Assembly: GCF_037977055.1 (NCBI RefSeq)
Contig: NZ_CP150274.1
Span: 5,580,001 to 5,644,000, forward strand
DNA: 64,000 nt
Direction: 5' to 3'
Origin: Paenibacillus sp. FSL K6-1096
Lineage (GTDB): Bacteria > Bacillota > Bacilli > Paenibacillales > Paenibacillaceae
The notes beneath the pieces were generated by a model that was given only the letters and a program-made list of their open reading frames with translations, was not told the origin of the DNA and did no database searches. The position numbers and the translations under genes are program-made. Positions 8,551 through 17,155 of the stretch are shown piece by piece; the stretch's first letter is position 1; each line of letters starts with the position of its first letter.

Positions 8551-9729
8551 ATGAGCATACAGGAGCTTAACAGCAAATTTATCGAGAAGTACGGGGAGAG
8601 CGGGGAACAGGCCCGTGTCTTCTACGCCCCGGGGCGTGTGAATCTGATCGGAGAGCATCTGGATTACAACGGCGGGTACGTGTTCCCGGCCGCACTGGAC
8701 TTCGGAACGACACTGATTGTCCGCCCGCGTACAGACGGCAAGGTGCAGTTCGCATCAACCAATCTTCCTTATGAAGCTTCTATTGACTACAGCGAGATCG
8801 GCAAGTCCAAGACCGGCGAGTGGGTGGATTATCCGGTCGGCGTGATGGTCGAGCTGGCCAAGAAGGGAACTCCGGTGTCCGGCGGCTATGACCTGCTGTT
8901 CCACGGGGAGATTCCTAACGGCTCAGGCTTGTCCTCGTCGGCCTCGATTGAGGTCGTGACCGGCTTCGCCTTCCTGACGCTGCTTGGCGGGGATACGGAC
9001 ACCGTAGAGATCGCCCTCTTGTCCCAGCGTGCGGAGAACCAGTACGTCGGCGTGAACTCCGGGATCATGGACCAGTTCGCCGTAGCCAACGGCAAGCGCG
9101 ACCACGCGATCCTGCTGATGTGCGATACGCTGGAGTACAGCCTGGTGCCGTTCGTGACCGGCAGCTACAAGCTGGTGATCGGCAACACGAACAAGAAGCG
9201 CGGGCTGGTTGATTCCAAGTACAATGAACGCCGCAGCCAATGTGACGAAGCGCTGGCCATTCTGAAGCAGCAGGTTCCATCCCTGTCCTATCTGGCGGAG
9301 ATGAAGCCGGAGCAATTCGAGCAGCTTCAGGCGTCCATCCCGGATGAGACGGTCCGCCGCCGCGCCCGCCATGTAGTGGAAGAGAACCAGCGTGTGCTCG
9401 ACTCGGTAGAAGTTCTGAAGGAGAATGACCTGAAGCAATTCGGCCTGTACATGAACGATTCCCATGTCTCCCTCCGCGACCTCTATGAAGTCAGCTGTGA
9501 GGAGCTGGACGTGATGGTGGAAGAGGCACAGCGCATTCCGGGAACCCTCGGCTCACGGATGACAGGCGCCGGATTCGGCGGATGTACAGTATCCCTGGTG
9601 CATGAGGATGATGTGGAGCGGTTCATTAAGGAAGTGGGCGAAGCCTACAAGAGCAGAACCGGCCTGACGGCTGAATTCTATGTATGCGGCATTGGCAACG
9701 GCGTTGAAGAACTGAAAGGAGTGATCTAA
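8551..9729 (+). CDS. galK: Galactokinase
   Basis: The 392-residue GHMP kinase phosphorylates galactose to galactose 1-phosphate with ATP, the first Leloir step. The galactose-binding signature is GRVNLIGEHLDYNGG, the ATP loop is PNGSGLSSSASIEV, and the catalytic Asp lies in NSGIMDQFAVANG. The C-terminal GHMP motif is MTGAGFGGCTVSL. ATG at 8551 is preferred over GTG at 8542 because GGAG overlaps the latter. The gene leads galK-galE-galT, with one base between galK and galE. Confidence 0.97.
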   Translation: MSIQELNSKFIEKYGESGEQARVFYAPGRVNLIGEHLDYNGGYVFPAALDFGTTLIVRPRTDGKVQFASTNLPYEASIDYSEIGKSKTGEWVDYPVGVMVELAKKGTPVSGGYDLLFHGEIPNGSGLSSSASIEVVTGFAFLTLLGGDTDTVEIALLSQRAENQYVGVNSGIMDQFAVANGKRDHAILLMCDTLEYSLVPFVTGSYKLVIGNTNKKRGLVDSKYNERRSQCDEALAILKQQVPSLSYLAEMKPEQFEQLQASIPDETVRRRARHVVEENQRVLDSVEVLKENDLKQFGLYMNDSHVSLRDLYEVSCEELDVMVEEAQRIPGTLGSRMTGAGFGGCTVSLVHEDDVERFIKEVGEAYKSRTGLTAEFYVCGIGNGVEELKGVI

Positions 9730-9730
9730 G

Positions 9731-10717
9731 ATGGCGATTCTGGTGACAGGCGGAGCCGGGTACATCGGTTCCCATACGGTAGCGGAGCTGCTGGACCGCG
9801 GAGAAGAGGTAGTGGTGCTGGACAATCTGGTGACCGGACACCGCGAGGCACTGCTGGGCGGCAAGCTGTATGAGGGAGACCTGCGCGACAAGGCGCTGCT
9901 GAAGAAGCTGTTCGCGGAGAACAGCATTGATGCGGTCATCCACTTCGCGGCCAGCTCGCTGGTAGGCGAGAGCATGAAGGACCCGGTCAAATATTACGAC
10001 AACAATGTCTACGGCACACAATGTCTGCTGGAAGCAATGCAACAGGCAGGCGTGGACAAAATCGTCTTCTCCTCCACCGCAGCCACCTACGGTGAACCGG
10101 AGAAGGTGCCGATTGAGGAGACGGACCGCACCGAGCCTGCGAATGTCTACGGGGAGACCAAGCTGACCATGGAGCGCATGATGGCCTGGTTCGACAAGGT
10201 GCTTGGCATTAAATATGTAGCCCTGCGCTACTTCAATGCGGCAGGCGCACATGCCAGCGGCAAGATCGGCGAAGATCACCGTCCAGAGAGCCATCTCGTT
10301 CCGCTGGTGCTGCAGGCGGCACTGAAGCAGCGGGAGAACATCGCTGTCTTCGGCGATGACTACCCGACGGAAGACGGCACCTGCATCCGCGATTACATTC
10401 ATGTCAGCGACTTGGCGGATGCGCATGTCCGCGCTGTAAACTATCTGCGCAGCGGCAGCGCCAGCAATGTTTTCAACCTCGGCAACGGCCACGGCTTCTC
10501 GGTGAAGCAGGTCATCGAGACGGCGAAGAAGGTCACGGGCCTGGAGATTCCGGTCGTAATTCAGGAACGCCGTGCCGGAGACCCTGCGGTGCTGGTAGCC
10601 TCCTCTGCGAAGGCCCGCCAGGTGCTGGGCTGGGACCCGCAGCATGACGATCTGGAGGGCATTATCCAGAGCGCCTGGAACTGGCACTCCGCCAATCCGC
10701 AAGGATACGGGGAGTAA
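9731..10717 (+). CDS. galE: UDP-glucose 4-epimerase
   Basis: The 328-residue short-chain dehydrogenase-type epimerase interconverts UDP-galactose and UDP-glucose using bound NAD. The Rossmann motif VTGGAGYIGSH is at residues 5-15. The catalytic Ser/Thr lies in FSSTAATYGEP, and the Tyr-x3-Lys pair is in VYGETK. The substrate-binding RYFNAAGA and IRDYIHVSDLADAH motifs are present. Its ribosome binding site AAAGGAG lies inside the end of galK, so the two are translationally close. Confidence 0.97.
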   Translation: MAILVTGGAGYIGSHTVAELLDRGEEVVVLDNLVTGHREALLGGKLYEGDLRDKALLKKLFAENSIDAVIHFAASSLVGESMKDPVKYYDNNVYGTQCLLEAMQQAGVDKIVFSSTAATYGEPEKVPIEETDRTEPANVYGETKLTMERMMAWFDKVLGIKYVALRYFNAAGAHASGKIGEDHRPESHLVPLVLQAALKQRENIAVFGDDYPTEDGTCIRDYIHVSDLADAHVRAVNYLRSGSASNVFNLGNGHGFSVKQVIETAKKVTGLEIPVVIQERRAGDPAVLVASSAKARQVLGWDPQHDDLEGIIQSAWNWHSANPQGYGE

Positions 10718-10796
10718 GCTGAAGGTGTGAATGTGCCGATTGAGGCATCAGACAGAATGCAAGGCGCCGCAGAAGGCCCCCATAAGGAGAATTGAA

Positions 10797-12377
10797 ATGC
10801 AGAATGATAACATGACGGCTGCCGCTGAATCGGCGCTCTATGCGATTGAACAGCTGGTGCTGTTCGCTGAGCACTCGGGGCTGATTCAGTCCGCAGATGT
10901 GGACTACAGCCGCAATGAGCTGCTGGACCAGTTCGGCTTCAGCGAGCCGTATGCCGGTGAATTCACAGAAGCTCCGCTCAGCAGTCCGCAGGCCCCGCTG
11001 GACCAGCTCATTGATTACGGCTTCGGCATCGGGCTGATCCCGGAGAATACGGATACGTACCGCGATCTGCTCGATGCCAAGATTATGGGCCTCCTGATGG
11101 CCCGTCCGTCCGAGGTGAACGCCGAATTCGCCGCGCTCCGGGCGGAGCAGGGGATTCAGGCGGCTACCGACCGGTTCTATAAGCTGAGTATTGATTCGAA
11201 CTATATCCGTATGGACCGTGTAGCCAAGAATGTGTATTGGCTTCAGGAGTCGCCGTACGGTGAGATTGAGATGACGATCAATCTCTCCAAGCCGGAGAAG
11301 AGTCCGAAGGAGATCGCCATGGCCCGGCTGCTCCCGCCGCCGGTCTATCCGAAGTGCCAGCTCTGCCGCGAGAATGTCGGCTATGCCGGACGGGTCAATC
11401 ACCCGCCGCGCCAGAATCTGCGTATCATTCCGCTGGCAATGAACGGCGAGAAGTGGTTCTTCCAGTACTCGCCTTACGTGTACTATAACGAGCACTGCAT
11501 CGTGTTCCACCACGATCATGTGCCGATGAAGCTGACGAAGGACACGCTGAAGCGTCTGCTCAGCTTCGTGGAGGTCTTCCCGCACTATTTCATCGGCTCT
11601 AACGCTGATCTGCCGATTGTCGGCGGCTCCATCCTGACCCATGACCACTTCCAGGGCGGGCGGCATACGTTCCCGATCCAGAAGGCGCCGGCAGAGGATA
11701 CCTTCACTCACGCTTCGTATCCCGGCGTCCGCCTGAGCACCGTGAAATGGCCGATGTCCGTCCTGCGGATGCACTCGGCTGATCCGGCCGTGCTGCTGGA
11801 GGCAGGCAACCACATCTACGAGTCCTGGAAAGCGTACAGCGATCCGGCCGCCGATGTGCTGGCCTTCAGTGAAGAGGACGGCGAGTCTGTGCCGCACAAC
11901 ACGGTTACGCCGATCGTCCGCCGGGCGGAAGACGGCGGCTATGAGATGGATCTGGTGCTGCGCAACAACCGGACCAGCGAAGAGCATCCCGAAGGGATCT
12001 TCCACCCGCACCGGGAGATGCACCATATCAAGAAGGAGAACATCGGCCTGATTGAGGTAATGGGTCTGGCGATCCTGCCGGGACGGCTCAAGGAGGAGCT
12101 GGATGCCATCGCCGGCGTGCTGGCAGGCGATACGGAGCTGCTTGCAGCGGTTCAGAGCGGAGCTGCGGAGCATCCGCTGGCGCATCATGCCGCCTGGATC
12201 AGTGAGCTGGCCGCACACTTCGGCACTTCTCTGGAGCGCGGGGAGGCGGTGAAGACCGTGCAGAACGAGGTGGGCATCAAGTTCACCCATATCCTTGAGC
12301 ATGCAGGTGTCTACAAGCGTACGCCTGAAGGGCAGGCGGCCTTCCGCCGGTTCCTGAACAGCAGCGGGTTTAACTGA
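10797..12377 (+). CDS. galT: UDP-glucose--hexose-1-phosphate uridylyltransferase, Gram-positive type
   Basis: The 526-residue protein belongs to the longer Bacilli/lactobacillus GalT family, unrelated in length to the 348-residue E. coli enzyme. It exchanges galactose 1-phosphate and glucose between UDP carriers, completing the Leloir pathway. Family motifs include CQLCRENVGYAGR with possible metal cysteines, and HDHFQGGRHTFP, which carries the histidine cluster expected at the active site. ATG at 10797 is chosen over the upstream GTG at 10731 because AAGGAG sits eight bases before it. The 79-base gap after galE has no terminator, so it is the third gene of the operon. Confidence 0.95.
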   Translation: MQNDNMTAAAESALYAIEQLVLFAEHSGLIQSADVDYSRNELLDQFGFSEPYAGEFTEAPLSSPQAPLDQLIDYGFGIGLIPENTDTYRDLLDAKIMGLLMARPSEVNAEFAALRAEQGIQAATDRFYKLSIDSNYIRMDRVAKNVYWLQESPYGEIEMTINLSKPEKSPKEIAMARLLPPPVYPKCQLCRENVGYAGRVNHPPRQNLRIIPLAMNGEKWFFQYSPYVYYNEHCIVFHHDHVPMKLTKDTLKRLLSFVEVFPHYFIGSNADLPIVGGSILTHDHFQGGRHTFPIQKAPAEDTFTHASYPGVRLSTVKWPMSVLRMHSADPAVLLEAGNHIYESWKAYSDPAADVLAFSEEDGESVPHNTVTPIVRRAEDGGYEMDLVLRNNRTSEEHPEGIFHPHREMHHIKKENIGLIEVMGLAILPGRLKEELDAIAGVLAGDTELLAAVQSGAAEHPLAHHAAWISELAAHFGTSLERGEAVKTVQNEVGIKFTHILEHAGVYKRTPEGQAAFRRFLNSSGFN

Positions 12378-12403
12378 GGCTGTATAGCTGCATATTGATT
12401 TTG

Positions 12404-12437
12404 AATGTCCCTGCCGGATTCGGCAGGGACATTTTTT
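12404..12437 (+). terminator. Terminator of galKET
   Basis: AATGTCCCTGCCG pairs with CGGCAGGGACATT around GATT and is followed by TTTTT. Confidence 0.93.
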
Positions 12438-12439
12438 AT

Positions 12440-12665
12440 CGAGGGGAACGATATGCGCCTCTATTGTGAGCTAATTACTGAAGTCTGCGGGTGAAATGGA
12501 CTGAGAAGACGTTATATCCCCCAAAAACGATTACATGAGGATGGATCGGACTGGGAAGCGCTTATCTTGTTGATTTGAGCGTAAAATGACTGATATCAGG
12601 ACGCTTAACGGAATCTCAGTCCCACTTACGGGTAGCGGAGTATGTTGTCTCAAGTCCGGCTCCAT
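12440..12665. repeat. Degenerate repeat-containing intergenic stretch, about 50-base spacing
   Basis: Between galT and the alcohol dehydrogenase, GGACTGAGAAGACGTTAT (12498) recurs as GGACTGGGAAGCGCTTAT (12548), 50 bases apart. A related GGGACTGAGATTCCGTTAAG lies inverted at about 12605-12625. No ORF with a ribosome binding site fits. It looks like one of the intergenic repeat families of this genome rather than a gene; whether it is transcribed is unknown. Confidence 0.45.
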
Positions 12666-12745
12666 TGCTCCATTTGAATGCGGCAATCAGGAGGATTATA
12701 ATAGACAAGTGCTTCACATTCACATACTCATGGAGGTTTACACAT

Positions 12746-13909
12746 ATGCGTAAGTTTGAATTTTATAATCCGACCAAGCTGATTTTCGGGCAGGGAACGC
12801 TACAGGCGCTCCGCACTGAAGTGCCGAAATACGGCAAGAACGTCCTGCTGATGTACGGCGGCGGCAGCATTAAGCGCAGCGGCCTGTACGACAATGTTAT
12901 CACTGAGCTGGCTGCCGCCGGAGCAGCGGTTACCGAGCTGGCAGGAGTGGAGCCGAATCCGCGTCTGTCTACGGTGCATAAGGGTGTGGCCCTGTGCCGT
13001 GAGCACAACATTGATCTGATTCTTGCTGTCGGCGGCGGCAGCGTCCTGGACTGTGCCAAGGCGGTGGCGGTCGGTGCGAAGTACGACGGGGATATGTGGG
13101 ACTTCGTGGAACGCAAGGCGGCTCCGCAAGGCGCGCTGCCGCTCGGAACCGTGCTGACAATGGCGGCTACCGGCTCGGAGATGAACAACGGCTCGGTCAT
13201 TACCAATGAAGTCACCAAGGAGAAAATGGGCTGGGGCAGCATCTATGCCTACCCTGCCTTCTCGATCCTGGACCCGGAGAACACCTTCTCCCTGCCGAAG
13301 GACCAGACGGTCTATGGAATGGTGGACATTATGTCCCATACCCTGGAGCATTATTTCCACACTGACGGCAATACGCCTGTACAGGACGGCTTCTGTGAGA
13401 CTCTGCTCCGTACAGTGATCGAGACCGGGCCGAAGCTGATCGAGGATCTGAACAACTATGAACTGCGCGAGACGATTATGTACTGCGGAACGATGGCGCT
13501 GAACGGCATGGTAAGCATGGGCTTTGCCGGGGACTGGGCTACGCACAATATCGAACATGCTGTTTCCGCAGTGTATGATATTCCGCACGGCGGCGGCCTG
13601 GCGATTCTGTTCCCGCAGTGGATGAAGTATAACCTCAGCACCAATCCTTCCCGCTTCCGCCAGCTGGCGGTGAATGTATTCGGCATTGATCCTGCCGGCA
13701 AAACAGATGAGCAGATTGGTCTCGAAGGCATCGAAGCGCTCCGCCGCTTCTGGGATTCCATCGGTGCGCCGAAGACGCTGGGCGATTATAATATCGACGA
13801 CAGCGAGATCGGAATTATGGCCGACAAGGCAGTCCGCTTCGGCCCGTTCGGCAACTTCCGCAAGCTGGACCGTGAGGATGTTGTAGAGATTTACAAGATG
13901 GCGCTGTAA
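12746..13909 (+). CDS. Iron-containing alcohol dehydrogenase (YugJ/BdhA-like)
   Basis: The 387-residue group III alcohol dehydrogenase probably reduces aldehydes such as butanal with NAD(P)H, or works in reverse. The N-terminus FEFYNPTKLIFGQG is typical of YugJ/YugK and butanol dehydrogenases. The nucleotide motif is AVGGGSVLDCAKA. The metal ligands are expected in GMVDIMSHTLEHYF and in HNIEHAVSAVYDIPHGGG. ATG at 12746 has GGAGG ten bases upstream; an upstream in-frame start at 12665 lacks one. It is a single gene between two terminators. The physiological substrate cannot be read from sequence. Confidence 0.92.
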   Translation: MRKFEFYNPTKLIFGQGTLQALRTEVPKYGKNVLLMYGGGSIKRSGLYDNVITELAAAGAAVTELAGVEPNPRLSTVHKGVALCREHNIDLILAVGGGSVLDCAKAVAVGAKYDGDMWDFVERKAAPQGALPLGTVLTMAATGSEMNNGSVITNEVTKEKMGWGSIYAYPAFSILDPENTFSLPKDQTVYGMVDIMSHTLEHYFHTDGNTPVQDGFCETLLRTVIETGPKLIEDLNNYELRETIMYCGTMALNGMVSMGFAGDWATHNIEHAVSAVYDIPHGGGLAILFPQWMKYNLSTNPSRFRQLAVNVFGIDPAGKTDEQIGLEGIEALRRFWDSIGAPKTLGDYNIDDSEIGIMADKAVRFGPFGNFRKLDREDVVEIYKMAL

Positions 13910-13940
13910 GCCAAGCCAAGGAGCCATATAAGTTATATAA

Positions 13941-13981
13941 GAGCCGCTTCCCTCTTTCTTTCAATGGGGAAGCGGCTTTTT
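13941..13981 (+). terminator. Terminator of the alcohol dehydrogenase gene
   Basis: GAGCCGCTTCCC pairs with GGGGAAGCGGCTTTTTC around TCTTTCTTTCAAT. Confidence 0.9.
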
Positions 13982-14007
13982 CAATAGATAAGATTTTATG
14001 TTTTGGG

Positions 14008-14061
14008 GTCTCCGCAAAGTACCTGAGTCATCATCGAAGCTAAAGCCTCACTTTGTGGGGG
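14008..14061. other. Intergenic stem-loop, function unknown
   Basis: CTCCGCAAAGT (14010-14020) pairs with ACTTTGTGGGG (14050-14060) through one or two G-U pairs, enclosing a 29-base loop. It lies between the dehydrogenase terminator and the floT promoter. It has no U tract of its own, so it is not an ordinary terminator. It may be a dispersed hairpin element or part of an unrecognised RNA. Confidence 0.4.
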
Positions 14062-14161
14062 GATTTCATGGCGTAACAGGTGTCTGCCCGGGTAAATATA
14101 AATGAACACCGTTAATTTCGCCGCTCCTTACATACATTATTGAGAGGATTCCCCAAGTTTG

Positions 14162-14188
14162 TGAAACCAAGGACATGGCTGCTGCGTT
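14162..14188 (+). promoter_or_regulatory. Sigma-W-like ECF promoter of the flotillin operon
   Basis: TGAAAC (14162-14167) followed after 17 bases by CGTT (14185-14188) closely matches the sigma-W consensus TGAAAC-N16-CGTA. The B. subtilis yuaF-floT operon is known to be under sigma-W, so match and gene content agree. It sits 46 bases ahead of the first start codon. Confidence 0.65.
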
Positions 14189-14233
14189 TATAGTAGTATG
14201 GCAGTCCGGAAGTAATGACGGGAGGAGAATGTT

Positions 14234-14770
14234 ATGCAAACGCTGTATTTGGGCTGTTTGGTGCTTGGTATCTTATTTGCCGTGGTCAGTGTGGTGATTG
14301 GCGACCTGATTGGGAGTGCGCTGGACGGGATTTTTCACATGCCGTCGTTCGATTTCTTCAATCCCTCGATCATAGCAGGAGCGGTGACCGTGTTCGGCGG
14401 AGCGGGCGTGCTGCTGAACCGCTACAGCGGGCTGGAGGATGGCATCATCCTTGCCCTTGCCCTGTTAATCGCGGCATTCATGGGCGTGGTGATGCATCTG
14501 CTCGTGGTGCGGCCGATGCGGAACAGCGAGATGTCGACCGGCTTCTCCATGAGCGAATTGCCGGGCCGGATCGGGGAGATTACCGTGCCGGTTCCGGCAG
14601 CGGGCTATGGAGAGATTATGGTGAAGTTCGGCGCAGGCAACAGTCTGCATACAGCGGCGAGCTTTGAACAGCAGGCGCTGCCGGCCGGCATCAAGGTGGT
14701 TGTCGTAGAGGTCCGCGAAGGCGTGGCATTGGTATCAGAATTTGAGAAGAGAAGAGGAGAGGATTCATAA
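14234..14770 (+). CDS. NfeD-like membrane protein (YuaF type), flotillin partner
   Basis: The 178-residue protein has three hydrophobic segments (about residues 5-25, 48-66 and 73-92) followed by a small OB-fold-like C-terminal domain from about residue 108 (GRIGEITVPVPAAGYGEIMV). That is the layout of YuaF/NfeD1b proteins, which sit next to flotillins and help form functional membrane microdomains. ATG at 14234 follows GGGAGGAGAATGTT. Its TAA shares its last base with the ATG of floT, so the two are translationally coupled. Confidence 0.85.
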   Translation: MQTLYLGCLVLGILFAVVSVVIGDLIGSALDGIFHMPSFDFFNPSIIAGAVTVFGGAGVLLNRYSGLEDGIILALALLIAAFMGVVMHLLVVRPMRNSEMSTGFSMSELPGRIGEITVPVPAAGYGEIMVKFGAGNSLHTAASFEQQALPAGIKVVVVEVREGVALVSEFEKRRGEDS

Positions 14771-16368
14771 TGCTAGAGAACATTCCAGAAGCCGTATTTA
14801 TACCTGCCGTTGTTATCGGCGTCCTGCTGGTCCTCGGACTGGCGTTCTGGGCGCGTTACAAGACAGTCGGACCCGACGAAGGCATGATCGTGACCGGTTC
14901 TTTCCTGGGCAAGAATCATATCTCGGATGACGGCTCCGGCCGCAAAATCAAAATCGTCCGCGGCGGCGGTGCTTTCATCCTGCCGGTCTTTCAGAAGGCG
15001 GAGTTCATGTCCCTGCTCTCCCATAAGCTCGATGTGACGACCCCTGAGGTCTACACCGAGCAAGGGGTGCCGGTTATCGCCGACGGGGTAGCGATCATCA
15101 AGGTGGGCAGCTCCACTGAAGATGTGGCAACGGCAGCCGAGCAGTTCATGGGCAAGCCGATTGACTCGCTGAAGAGTGAAGCACAGGAAGTACTGGAGGG
15201 TCATCTGCGGGCGATTCTCGGAACGATGACCGTAGAAGAGGTCTACCGCAACCGCGACCGCTTCGCGCAGGAGGTGCAAGGCGTTGCTGCCCGCGATCTG
15301 AAGAAGATGGGGCTGCAGATTGTCTCCTTCACGATCAAGGATGTACGCGATAAGCACGGATATCTGGAAGCGCTCGGTAAGCCGCGGATTGCCGCCGTGA
15401 AGCGGGATGCGGAGATTGCCGAAGCGGAAGCGCTGCGGGATGCGCGGATTCAGAAGGCCAATGCCGAAGAGCAGGGGCAGAAGGCGGAACTGCTGCGCGA
15501 TACCAATATCGCTGAAGCGTCTAAGGAGAACCAGCTGAAGGTTGCGGCGTTCAAGCGCGACCAGGATACCGCCAAGGCGGAAGCCGACCAGGCGTATCAC
15601 ATTCAGGAAGCACGCGCCAAGCAGACCGTGGTGGAAGAGCAAATGAAGGTCGAGCTGGTCCGCAAGGAACGCGAAATTGACATTCAGGCGAAGGAAATCC
15701 AGGTCCGCGAGAAGCAGTATGACGCAGAGGTCAAGAAGAAGGCCGAAGCGGACCGCTATGCGGTAGAGCAGGCTGCGGAGGCCGACAAGGCCAAGCGGAT
15801 GCGCGAAGCCGACGCCCTTCAATACAGTATTGAGAAGCAGGCGCAGGCAACGTCCGAGCAGAAGCGTCTGGAAGGCCAGGCAATTGCGGATGCAGAGCTG
15901 GCCAAAGGTAAAGCGGAGGCAGAGGTTATCCGCCTGCGCGGTCTGGCCGAAGCCGAAGCCAAAGAGAAGCTGGCGCAAGCCTTCGAGAAATTCGGCGAAG
16001 CCGCCGTGCTCGATATCATTGTCAAGATGCTGCCGGATCTGGCGGGACGGATCGCCGAGCCGCTGGGCTCCATTGACAAGCTGACGGTGGTGGATACCGG
16101 CAACGGTGAAGGCGCAGCCCGGGTCAGCAACTATGTGACCCAGCTGATGGCGACAGCACCTGAGATGCTGAAGAGCGTGTCCGGGATTGATGTCGAATCG
16201 CTCATCAAGGGACTCACAAGCAAAGGGAGTAAGCCGGAGCAGAACAATGTGGTCAGACATACGGCTGAACCAATCACCTCCGTAGTCACCAGACCGGTTC
16301 CGGCATCCCCGGCTCCTCCGGCCCCTAAGGCCGATATAAGCGATAAGGGCGGGCAGCCCGAAGAGTAG
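14770..16368 (+). CDS. floT: Flotillin (FloT/YuaG family)
   Basis: The 532-residue membrane scaffold (509 in B. subtilis) has one N-terminal hydrophobic segment (residues 9-28). An SPFH/PHB domain follows (about 35-200, with VGPDEGMIV and the KLDVTTPEVYTEQGVPV strand pair). Then comes a long Ala-Glu-Lys-rich coiled coil (about 215-400) with repeated EA/AE units, the flotillin hallmark. The C-terminal tail is Pro-rich and disordered. Flotillins organise membrane microdomains and respond to envelope stress. The upstream NfeD gene and the sigma-W-like promoter support this assignment. Confidence 0.94.
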   Translation: MLENIPEAVFIPAVVIGVLLVLGLAFWARYKTVGPDEGMIVTGSFLGKNHISDDGSGRKIKIVRGGGAFILPVFQKAEFMSLLSHKLDVTTPEVYTEQGVPVIADGVAIIKVGSSTEDVATAAEQFMGKPIDSLKSEAQEVLEGHLRAILGTMTVEEVYRNRDRFAQEVQGVAARDLKKMGLQIVSFTIKDVRDKHGYLEALGKPRIAAVKRDAEIAEAEALRDARIQKANAEEQGQKAELLRDTNIAEASKENQLKVAAFKRDQDTAKAEADQAYHIQEARAKQTVVEEQMKVELVRKEREIDIQAKEIQVREKQYDAEVKKKAEADRYAVEQAAEADKAKRMREADALQYSIEKQAQATSEQKRLEGQAIADAELAKGKAEAEVIRLRGLAEAEAKEKLAQAFEKFGEAAVLDIIVKMLPDLAGRIAEPLGSIDKLTVVDTGNGEGAARVSNYVTQLMATAPEMLKSVSGIDVESLIKGLTSKGSKPEQNNVVRHTAEPITSVVTRPVPASPAPPAPKADISDKGGQPEE

Positions 16369-16384
16369 AATGAATGAACAATCA

Positions 16385-16421
16385 GGCATGGCCGGCAGCA
16401 GCAAGCCTGCCATGCCTTTTT
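16385..16421 (+). terminator. Terminator of the flotillin operon
   Basis: GGCATGGCCGGC pairs with GCCTGCCATGCC (one mismatch) and is followed by TTTTT. Confidence 0.85.
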
Positions 16422-16447
16422 AGTACATAGAGAATGGAGGGGTAGGC

Positions 16448-17155
16448 GTGGAGCTCATCTTAGATAATATACGTAAGAGCTTTGACGGCAAGGAAGTGCT
16501 GAAGGGGATCGACTTTACCTTTGAGCAAGGCAAAATCTACGGCCTGCTCGGACGTAACGGCGCAGGCAAAACCTCGCTGTTCAACTGTCTGAGCGGGGAG
16601 ATTCCGATGGATAGCGGGGGGGCTTTTCTACGGAGAAATGAGGTGAGTCTGCCGCTGCTGGAAGAGCAGATCGGTTACGTCTTCTCGCTGCCCATTCTGC
16701 CGGATTTCCTCACCGGGTATGAATTCGTGAAGTTCTATATGGATATCAACAAGGACAAGATCGAGCCCGGGCGGACGATTGAGGATTATTTCGAAATCAT
16801 CCGCTTCGAGGAGGAGGACCGGCACCGGCTGATTAAGGGCTACTCCCACGGCATGAAGAACAAGATCCAGATGCTCTGCTTCATCATTACCCGACCGCCG
16901 GTCATCCTGCTGGATGAGCCGCTGACCTCGTTCGATGTCGTGGTGGCGCTGGAGATCAAGAAGCTGCTGCGTGAGATGAAGCAGGATCATATTATTATTT
17001 TCTCAACCCATATTCTGCAGCTGGCCGCCGATCTGTGCGATGAACTGGTCATTCTGAACAACGGCTCGCTCCGGGAGATTTCTGCAGAGACCCTGCACAG
17101 CCCGGAATTCGAGGAACAGATCATTGCCCTCCTGAAGGATGAGCACCATGATTAG
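16448..17155 (+). CDS. ABC transporter ATP-binding protein
   Basis: The 235-residue ATPase has Walker A GLLGRNGAGKTS, a degenerate signature YSHGMKNKIQ in place of LSGGQ, Walker B VILLDEP and the switch His in FSTHI. The YSHGM signature is typical of ABC-2-type exporters with large permeases (EcsA- or CcmA-like). GTG at 16448 follows GGAGGGG. Its last codons overlap the permease gene, so the two form one unit. The substrate is unknown. Confidence 0.88.
   Translation: MELILDNIRKSFDGKEVLKGIDFTFEQGKIYGLLGRNGAGKTSLFNCLSGEIPMDSGGAFLRRNEVSLPLLEEQIGYVFSLPILPDFLTGYEFVKFYMDINKDKIEPGRTIEDYFEIIRFEEEDRHRLIKGYSHGMKNKIQMLCFIITRPPVILLDEPLTSFDVVVALEIKKLLREMKQDHIIIFSTHILQLAADLCDELVILNNGSLREISAETLHSPEFEEQIIALLKDEHHD

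Noticed and set aside
8328..8576. Longer AraC regulator reaching into galK
   Set aside because: It would overlap the galK promoter and start, and exceeds the family length by about 80 residues.
10662..12302. 546-codon ORF antisense to galT
   Set aside because: It is the mirror frame of a well-supported gene with biased third positions. It has no domain and no ribosome binding site.
12665..12745. Longer start for the alcohol dehydrogenase
   Set aside because: There is no ribosome binding site, and the extra 27 residues do not resemble the family. ATG at 12746 has GGAGG.
14773..16413. 546-codon ORF antisense to floT
   Set aside because: It is a shadow of the Ala/Glu-rich coiled coil; its own translation is low-complexity.
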